Below, one piece after another: positions 57,011-64,000 of a DNA stretch of 64,000 nucleotides (positions are counted from its first letter, which is position 1; every line of letters begins with the position of its first letter). A program made the translations under genes and the position numbers. This stretch comes from Misgurnus anguillicaudatus. Lineage: Eukaryota > Chordata > Actinopteri > Cypriniformes > Cobitidae. The notes under the pieces were generated by a model. The model had not been told where the DNA came from. It was given only the letters and a program-made list of their open reading frames with translations, and searched no databases. The stretch spans positions 11,726,501 to 11,790,500 of the forward strand of contig NC_073356.2 in assembly GCF_027580225.2 (NCBI RefSeq), in the 5' to 3' direction.

Positions 57011-57305
57011 TATAGACGGTTTCAGCAGTAACAACATAAACAAGCGGCTGCCGCGGTCCGCACGTAACTTCCGGTAAACTCCGCTAATAATAAATAACAA
57101 CAAAGTAGTTTATTTAAAATACAAGCAAAAAAAAACACATAGATTACCCAGGAAACCAAAACATTTGTTCTTTTTGACGAGGTATTTGTTCAAGAGCTCA
57201 GTTTCAGCAACTAGTCAGACTATTAAACAAACAGAAACCGGAAGTAAAGTTCTGACCAGATGCGTAATCGCGTCACCGCACGTGCGTTTGATGAAACCGT
57301 CTATA
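57011..57305. mobile_element. GACGGTTTCA-family MITE, complete (295 bp)
   Basis: Ends TATAGACGGTTTCAGCAG and the inverse TGATGAAACCGTCTATA; a TA target is likely. This intact copy defines the family seen at 6591-9605 and 18717-19050. Confidence 0.82.
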
Positions 57306-57489
57306 TTAACATATATTTCAAAATGTATTTCAAAGGCAAGCAAATACATTTCAAATTTTACATCCCATATGGAAAAAGTTTTTTTTTTTTTGCTTTAATA
57401 TATTTTAAATGTATTTAGCATATAAGTTAATTTTATAAGTATAGATAAAAATATAAAAAATACATGTAATACTCTGAATGCACAACACG

Positions 57490-57900
57490 ACAAACCTTGA
57501 AGCAGATGGGCTACAGCAGAAGAAGACCACACTGGGTGCCACTCCTGTTTTTGTGAACAGAAAACTGAGGCTACAATTCGCACAGGCTCACCAAAATTGA
57601 ATAATAGAAGATTGGAGAAACATTAATTGGTCTAATGAGTCTCGATTACAACTGCGACATTCAGAACATGGAAGTATGAATCCATCTTGTCTTGCATTAA
57701 CAGTTCAGACTGGTGGTTGTGGTCTATTTCCTTGGCCCCTTAGTACCAATTAAGCATCGTTTAAATGCCACGGCCTATCTGAGTATTGTTGCTGACCATG
57801 TCCATCCCTTTATGACCACAGTGTACCCATCTTCTGATGGCTACTTCCAGCATGTCACAAAGCTCAAATCATTTCAAATCAGTGCAGATGGGTGTGGAAA
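57490..57900 (+). pseudogene. Tc1-like transposase fragment
   Basis: The product would cut and paste Tc1/mariner elements. In three frames the forward strand gives recognisable Tc1 transposase blocks: KQMGYSRRRPHWVPLL-type sequence early on, then from 57713 an open frame with GPLVPIKHRLNATAYLSI and HPFMTTVYPSSDGYFQ. Immediately after GYFQ, where the second catalytic Asp of the DDE/D triad should lie, about 13 bases appear missing and the frame shifts. The N-terminal DNA-binding region, the C-terminus and both terminal repeats are absent. An old, inactive remnant. Confidence 0.85.
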
Positions 57901-57913
57901 TATCTGCAGATGA

Positions 57914-58517
57914 TTAGGCGCATGTTAAAGAACACAGGCGAAAAAAACATTTTCATGATGACCAACATAATTTAAGACAGGCCTTTTTTTGACAACGAGT
58001 TCAATGTAGATCACTGAGTTCACAAAATCAGGGCGACTTTGGTCAATCAGTTTCACCCAACATAATTTCATGGCAAATAATTGTATACATTTCATAGACA
58101 GTCTCTCATTCTTACGTCTAAGTGCATCTGGGTTCATCCCAGTCATGTTAGGTTTAGGGGTGTAGTTAGGGGAGGAGCTTTATTCTCTGTGTTTTTCTTT
58201 GTACGATTCATATAGTACTAATTTATGCACATGCTTTCCTGTAAGATTTGGGTTGGTTTCACCACAAATACCATACTGGGTGACCAACGTCAGTATCCAT
58301 TAACTTTAATAGTATAATTTTAACGATAACTGTACCAGAGCAATTCTACAGAATAATCAAAAATACGTAACTTTTTTCCTTTTTTCTCTTAAATGGGGTA
58401 AAAAAGATTTTATTCACGATTGATGATCCACAATCATGAATACTTTCTTTTACTGATTTTGTGCATTGAAATCAACAAAGGGGGAATTATGAACGGCTGT
58501 TCTGAAATGTTTATTTG
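57914..58517. other. No gene seen
   Basis: Unassigned AT-rich sequence; GGTTTAGGGGTGTAGTTAGG near 58150 resembles short fish repeats. No exon. Confidence 0.4.
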
Positions 58518-58836
58518 TACACTCTTAAAATTGATGTGTTAAAATTTTACACAAAATATGTGTAAAAGGATTCCAACACATTTTTGTGTTAGACCTGACA
58601 CATAATGTGTAAATATTATGCTTAACTGCTTACACAATGAATGTGTAAAACACGTTTACCAGTACACCATAAAATAAAATGCATAATTATTGTAATTTAA
58701 TGACGATTTATATTTAAACGAAGTAACAAAATAAAATATATCTACTGTTAACCAAAATATATCTACTGTTAACCATTACTACCACATAACAGCCAGCTGG
58801 GATTTTCAGAAGGACTTGCCGAGATCAAGCTGCGTT

Positions 58837-58852
58837 GGGCGGGGTACATAAG
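58837..58852 (+). promoter_or_regulatory. GC box and TATA-like element
   Basis: GGGCGGGG (58837-58844) is directly followed by TACATAAG (58845-58852) in a GC-rich segment about 450 bases upstream of the first modelled exon's ATG. Suggestive of a core promoter for the gene in the 3.8-kb unit; no direct support for a start site. Confidence 0.3.
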
Positions 58853-59303
58853 CGCTGAGTCTCCGGTGGTTGTTTGGATCAGAACTCCGAAAGAGTCGGA
58901 GCAGATTTTTTAATAAACGCTATCTTTATTAACCGACCGCACATTTGATCTTTTTATACATACATTCTCGCCTAAATAGCTTTTGAATATACATTTTGTG
59001 ACACAATAAGAGTAATATTTCAAACATTATGCAGGCGTTCTCTTCCATTGGTGGCTGTCGTAAGTTCACACGAGTCAGCTGATGACGTTTCACATGGACA
59101 GATAACTACGCATTGTTGTATATTTTATTTTTTTGCGTGTGTTATTATTATGTTATTATTATGAAATTCATGAACATTATTATTGAGCCTTGGCAGTCCA
59201 TTTTGTATTTGTTTTATTGAGGAGAAAAACAGACTAACGCATATTGTTGCGCCTGCGCTGTGACGTTCTTTATTCAACCGCATTTCCAGTCAAGAGGTCA
59301 AGA

Positions 59304-61204
59304 ATGTTCCTGTCTGCATCAGGTAAGAATTTAAATTAAAAATTACAGTTATAATATAATATCTATTTATCATATAGTGTAAGAAACGTTCGCATTAATT
59401 GTGCAGGAGACTGTTAATTTAAACTTTTTTGTGGTAACGTTAAATGCTCGCTCTTTTTGCAAAGTTACGTTTGGAGATTCATGTTAACAGTCATTGTTTA
59501 ATGAAAGGCACATTGGACTACGGGTTATTAGTATGTGTGACACTTGCAGCACTTTAACGTAAATCTTAAACACCGTGTCCTAAATAGACGTGACATGCGG
59601 TAACGGGTTTCTTTTCAGTTTATGTCCTGACGTTAAGGACGGGATATTATAAATTATATTATAAATTATGCCTTTCGATTATCACGACGCCTCGTCGCGT
59701 TTGGTTAAGCACATGGTGGAACAGTATGAACGTCACTTTACCTAACGTACTGTACACCTGTAAGCGGCATGACGAGACAAAAGACGGTAAAACTCATTAT
59801 TAATCGATGATGCTGTACATGCATCGCCACATTTTATAATAATGTTTTTTTTTTATTTTCGTGTCGCGCCCCTCGCGTTCAATATAAAGTTAGACATTAC
59901 GCAATTACTGGGAGAGTAACTGTTATAGTGGTCTAATGGTAAGGAGTCAAACTTCACGAACCTTTCACTGCTTGCAGTAAGGCTGAAGTGCTACGTAGTG
60001 AATAAAATGGGTGTAGTTTTGTGCTAACTTACTAGATGTAAAGTGTTTTTTTTTTTGCACTATTGAGTTATAAATACTGCCCAGTAATACTTAACTAGAT
60101 GTAAATCACAATTCTTGTGTCAATGTTTGTTTGTAATCTTTTTCAGCTATCCACTGCCACTCGCAAAGGAGATTGTGTGGTTGGATTATGGTATCATTTG
60201 GTCAAAATGAGTGACATGTACTGTAAGGATGCTTTTACATACTTCATTTATGTGTATGAAATTACTTACTTGACAATGTGTATAACTGTACTTGACTCTA
60301 ACTAAGTGCTATTTTTGCATTGATCATGATAGGAGGATTTTTCTTTTTTTCATTTTTTTTGATGGGCCATCACACAGTGGATTTATAAAAATGAGATTAC
60401 AGAACATCAGACGGAAGCTTCAACACGTGAGAGGACATCATCAATAAAGAATGCCATTGACCAAACCTTCAGTCATCAAAGGAGATGGATACAGGTAATG
60501 ACAAAGTCACCAACTGTTGGTGAAATCTTTAAGGAATATCCCCAATGTCTGGACATGCCAGTCTTTGTAATATACTTAACTGCAGATAACTTTACACAAA
60601 GTGTTTCATCATTTCAATATTAATATTTCTTATTAAATTTACTGAAGGTGGACATTGAGTTTTCCAGACTTACCGATAGGAAAGAAGACATGTTTATCAG
60701 GAAATGGGAGGTGACAACTATTGAGAAACTCAGGGAAATAGCATCTTTAGAGAAGAAAATGGACATCAGACATTCATTGACGAAAGCTGACAGTCAACAT
60801 AATGGTATGATTTCCTGTCTCTGTTCCAAATTTTTTATTTGGAAAATGACATTTAAAATGTAACATTTAATGTAAGATATAAAAGCAATCATTTTTAAAG
60901 AATTTTTTCTCATAATTTATATTTTGCATGTGACCTGCATGTTTACCACACCCAGATGAGCTGTGTTATACTCGTTCATCTTCTGCTGTGTGAATTCTGC
61001 TGTCTCAGACCTGTGGGGCTTGGTGGCGGTAAACTTTGTGACTAAAAACTTTATATAAAATAAGTAATTTTCATGCAACAACATTTTCTAATGATGTATA
61101 TTGTTTCATTTCTGTAGGCTGGTACCAGCGTGACCTCTGCCGATGAAAAGTTGTCTAAAATCAGCTCAGCCACAGTTGGTTTCCAGCGGTTCTTCAGGAC
61201 ATAG
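59304..61204 (+). CDS. Predicted six-exon gene of unknown function
   Basis: Model: 59304-59322, 60147-60190, 60378-60494, 60648-60804, 61009-61028 and 61118-61204; 444 bases, 147 residues plus stop. Best supported are exons 3 and 4: TTTTTTCATTTTTTTGATGG precedes the acceptor region, CACAG|TGG opens exon 3, ACAG|GTAATG closes it, GAAG|GTG opens exon 4 and ATG|GTATGA closes it. Both are in one phase and read KNEITEHQTEASTRERTSS, then DIEFSRLTDRKEDMFIRKW and EKLREIASLEKKMD, a charged, helical, coiled-coil-like sequence. A 20-bp microexon (TCTCAG|ACC to GCG|GTAAAC) restores phase into the last exon (ADEKLSKISSATVGFQRF, stop at 61202-61204). The first two exons are the weakest; exon 2 has a competing donor (ACT|GTAAGG, 60222) that would give a stop in this frame. 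No domain recognised. It may be a transposon-borne gene or a captured host gene. Confidence 0.4.
61009..61028 (+). other. Candidate 20-bp microexon
   Basis: The acceptor TGCTGTCTCAG and donor GTAAAC bound 20 bases. It enters in phase 1 and leaves in phase 0, exactly what is needed to connect exon 4 with the open frame of the last exon. It encodes Asp (shared codon) then LWGLVA. Confidence 0.4.
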
Positions 61205-61458
61205 AGGCCACGTAATTGTCGCAATGAACAATTCTCTTGCCTTTCCACCTGATGTTGACAATCTGACCTGTGCGGTAGACAGACTTTTCAAATTTACTAG
61301 CTAAGTAACCTTAAGTATCCCTGCCAACTGTCTTCAGTTTTTTTTTTGTATGAATATGATCTACCCTTGTCCCAGTCCTCTTGCAAACGATCCAAGGCAA
61401 TGGAGTTTCAAAATGGACCGCAAAATTGCAGTCTGTTTTAAACAATGCATGCACTGTG

Positions 61459-61693
61459 TGGCGGTTTCCCGGACAGGGATTAGACTAGTCCTAGATCAAA
61501 ACATTTTTAAGAGCTGTCCGAACTGAAAACAACTTGCACTGCATATCTTAAAATACATCAGTGCCCTTTGTTTTGCCTCAAAGTGCACACAGGTAATGTT
61601 TTTAGTAAGACATGTTTGTTAAAACCAGATATATTTCCTAATTAATCTAAGGCCTAGTCCTGGATTAAGATATCCCTGTCCGGGAAACCACCC
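61459..61693. mobile_element. MITE with GGTTTCCCGGACAGGGAT ends
   Basis: The left end (GCGGTTTCCCGGACAGGGAT) and right end (ATCCCTGTCCGGGAAACCAC) are inverted repeats of about 35 bases with CTAGTCCTRGA inside both. A common fish MITE; here it lies downstream of the gene model's stop codon, within the 3.8-kb unit. Confidence 0.85.
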
Positions 61694-62038
61694 TAAATAT
61701 ATTTTGTGATGGAAATTTCTTTGAATACACTTGTCAAGTTCATTTTAAGTATTTTTCTTAATGTAAAATAACGTGTCAATGTTTCAGGACAAGGTAAGAA
61801 TTTTGGATAACTTGCATGTTGAAAACGATTTCAGACATTGTTTCAACATGTTTAACACATGTGCTTTTAAATTCAATGAATTATTTTATAAATGGTGTTT
61901 TAAAATGTATGAATGTAATGTATGTTTGAAGTGATTATACTTGCACTTACATTTATTTAAATTAGCATACATCTAGCAACATACAGTACTAGCATATTTT
62001 CATGCTAGCATTAATTGTCAAATATTTGTTCTTTTACA

Positions 62039-62044
62039 AATAAA
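62039..62044 (+). terminator. Possible polyadenylation signal
   Basis: AATAAA about 835 bases after the modelled stop codon, before the right-end repeat zone of the 3.8-kb unit. The hexamer is common in AT-rich DNA. Confidence 0.2.
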
Positions 62045-62349
62045 TCGTTTGTGAACAATATTTAATAGTTGTCTGCTTGATTTCATTATTTAAAGTTTAT
62101 AAATCGTATGTTTTTTTTTTCTTTTACATTAAAACTAAACAATTACTGGGTAACACACAGTTGTGTTAAATTAATAGAAAGTTACACATTAATGTGTTTA
62201 CTGAAGCAACACATTTTTTGTGTTGCATTTTATAACACATATTCTGTGTTAAATTTAACTCAAAATGTGTTGTCCCTGCGCACACTCAGAACATGTGTAA
62301 AAAATAACACATGTTGTGTTGTTTTTAACACATTTGTTTTAAGAGTGTA

Positions 62350-63965
62350 GCTTTGACTTGCAATGCATCCTTCCTTTTGGTCCAGTGCACAGTGATGAGT
62401 ACAAACCAGTTTGTGAAACATGGAAAGAACAGATGAGAGAAAAAATAGATGTTGCTGTGGCTTCATGTCACTGTCAGCTATAATGAAACACGGTTATGAA
62501 TCAAACACACACTCGCATGCACACATCTGCCCTGCCTTCATTAGGCCGTACATATTTTCCCATGTAAAGAAGATTTGAATATGAAATTGAAAGAGTGTGC
62601 CCACTGAGGCATGTGTGTACACAAGGCATCCGCGTCCTAGAACTCATCTGTGTGTTCAGTCAGGTAGAGAGATGTTTTTTCTTTTTTAAATTGCCACTTC
62701 TGCTGTTTTCCCATGGTAATGACGAAGAGAGAATCGGCAGAGAGGGATGGACCCGGAGCGAGACTTTGGATATATAAAGAAATATGGAGATGCGCTTCCA
62801 TCCGGCATGAGTTCTAAATCTTACAAACTCATTAAAGTCCCATTCACGCTTAGATTCCTTGACAGTTTGCCTGGCAGATGTTGGAAATCGTGTTTGTTGC
62901 ATGTTAGCGCTAGATTTCTTTTTAGGGTGAGAGTGAAAGATATGCTGGATATTTCTGGATGATTTCTTACAGCGTAAAATTCCCCCGTGCCGCATGTCAG
63001 GTTTCTCGAACGTCGTCTGGTGGCAGGACCCAGACGCTCGAAAGTGAGAATGCCGCGAAAATAATGAACAGGATGGCGGGAGGAGGCGACAAAGGTAAAC
63101 TCTTAGCCGAAAGAGAGGAGTAAGTGTGATACAAAATGGATAGAAAAGAATAGCAGAAAGAAAGAGAGTCAGACGGGGTGTAAAATGCAGAGATTTATGC
63201 AAATCATTATGCAAATGCGGGGCACCGCTGAGGTAAAATTGCCCTCTTTCCAATCAGAGAATCAAATCCATCACTAACCTGCTGCTAGAGAGGAACGGGG
63301 ACTTAGAGCGATGGAGGAATGGTTGAAGGGAAGCTAAATGACTGCCCCATACCCAGAGATAGTGGCTCCCTGCTGGGGGGATAACTGCAGGCTGAGGCCC
63401 ATCTCTCCTGGAGCTCTTTGTCTCGGAGACTCCCAATCAGCCAGGATTCAGTCTGCCACTGCCTCAGGAGGACATTAATGACACCTGCTACACACACACC
63501 CTCGATGGCATGCAAATCCTTCTTTTAGGTTCGTTCCTCCCCACTAAGTCTGTTTAAATTGAAAACAGTAATAGCACTGTGAGTTGGCTAGACTGATCAT
63601 GTATTTTTTTTGTATTTCTGGAAGTGCCTGCTAAGAAAAGAATCAGCAGTAATTTTGCTTTGAATTACTTTGTGGTTTTTATGGGTTAGAGTATGTTTGA
63701 AGTATTAAACTTATGTAACTCATCTTGTGTCATTTGTGCTACAAGGCTTGTTTTGTTGAGAAGAAATTAACTTTTTTTTACTGGGGGACAAGAAAGCGAA
63801 TGAAAAAGCTAAAAGACTGATATCATCTGAGAGCTGTTTGTAAATATGTTACTTGGGTGAGTACACTATTTCCTTGAATACCTTACAATGCCATGACAAC
63901 CTCCTCACAACACATCAGTAAATGCATAACACACCAGCAACCACTCAGTACACCTGAGCAACTGT
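62350..63965. other. No gene seen; single-copy-looking sequence with paired octamers
   Basis: GC-richer, non-repetitive-looking DNA. A minus-strand open frame of 197 codons (63253-62660) is the longest outside the DIRS region but is low in coding character. Two ATGCAAAT octamers lie at 63197-63216. Confidence 0.45.
63197..63216 (+). promoter_or_regulatory. Two POU octamers, 12 bases apart
   Basis: ATGCAAAT occurs exactly at 63197-63204 and 63209-63216 with CATT between. Octamers are bound by POU-class (OCT) factors; exact tandem copies in single-copy-looking DNA suggest a possible enhancer, unproven. Confidence 0.4.
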
Positions 63966-64000
63966 AGTCTCGCGTAGCCAGACCTTCAATACTGAAGGTT
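63966..64000 (+). mobile_element. Possible start of a further repeat, cut by the window edge
   Basis: AGTCTCGCGTAGCCAGACCT resembles the start of a common fish DNA element, but only 35 bases are visible. Confidence 0.3.

Larger units (their letters stand above)
58520..62347 (+). mobile_element. 3.8-kb unit with CACTCTTA ends enclosing a predicted gene
   Basis: The left end CACTCTTAAAATTGATGTG and the reverse of the right end, CACTCTTAAAACAAATGTG, are inverted repeats flanked by TA (58518-58519, 62348-62349). Both subterminal regions (58520-58655, 62150-62347) are crowded with TGTGTTA and TAACACA words, as in the 208-bp element at 28971-29178 with the same ends. Between them lies a promoter-like GC-rich segment and an intron-containing gene model (59304-61204). 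That this is one mobile unit is inference; two independent solo ends are the alternative, but neither end has its partner terminus nearby. Confidence 0.5.

Noticed and set aside
62660..63253. 197-codon open frame on the minus strand
   Set aside because: The longest frame outside the DIRS region, but it is rich in Ser, Leu, Arg and Lys runs, has no domain I recognise and no splice support. One frame of this length is expected by chance in a window this size.

Overview
The window looks like vertebrate nuclear DNA, most likely from a cypriniform teleost (zebrafish/carp-like). Signs of this are the transposon landscape (short hAT elements with exact 8-bp duplications, about twenty TTAA-flanked Kolobok/piggyBac-type elements, CACTA/EnSpm-type and PIF-Harbinger elements, tRNA-derived SINE pieces, a DIRS-type retrotransposon, a Tc1 transposase relic), CT/GT microsatellites, and the absence of prokaryote-style gene packing. 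The species call rests on recalled family resemblance, not on a search. I see no confident host protein-coding gene, rRNA, functional tRNA or CRISPR array. The stretch reads as intergenic or intronic DNA in which more than half of the bases can be assigned to mobile elements, many inserted into one another.

Layout. 0-5 kb: hAT elements at 115-401 and 498-1713, then palindromic MITEs. 6.6-9.6 kb: a MITE carrying a hAT, which carries a foldback TTAA element. 11.3-13.9 kb: a nest up to four levels deep. 14-19 kb: foldback, hAT and Harbinger-like elements plus two exon-like stretches (15287-15470 minus, 17291-17431 plus). 22-26 kb: further nested MITEs and hATs. 28-33.6 kb: a TTAA nest with a PIF-Harbinger element flanked by TTA, and a second copy of the 787-bp foldback. 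33.8-40.1 kb: a structurally complete but coding-defective DIRS-type retrotransposon on the minus strand inside a TTAA MITE. 42.5-44.2 kb: a TTAA element holding a hAT 5' fragment with a zinc-finger-like ORF. 45.2-47.1 kb: a MITE whose arm expanded into a tandem array of about 164-bp units that was hit by two hATs. 49.3-53.2 kb: a hAT with a second hAT in its terminal repeat, a CACTA-like element with a 95-bp tandem repeat, and TTAA elements. 57.5-57.9 kb: a Tc1 transposase relic. 58.5-62.35 kb: an unusual 3.8-kb unit with MITE-like ends enclosing a predicted intron-containing gene.

How it fits together. The DIRS element carries recognisable RT, RNase H and tyrosine recombinase relics, 165-bp identical inverted terminal repeats, and an internal complementary region that records the circle junction. 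Its borders share AAC with a paralogous empty site at 55.56 kb, as recombinase-mediated integration predicts. The 58.5-62.35 kb unit shares its terminal sequence with a 208-bp element at 28.97 kb and may be a gene-bearing relative. All annotation was done by eye from the sequence. Superfamily names are inferred from target duplications and terminal sequence, and exon models are inferred from splice signals and reading-phase consistency.
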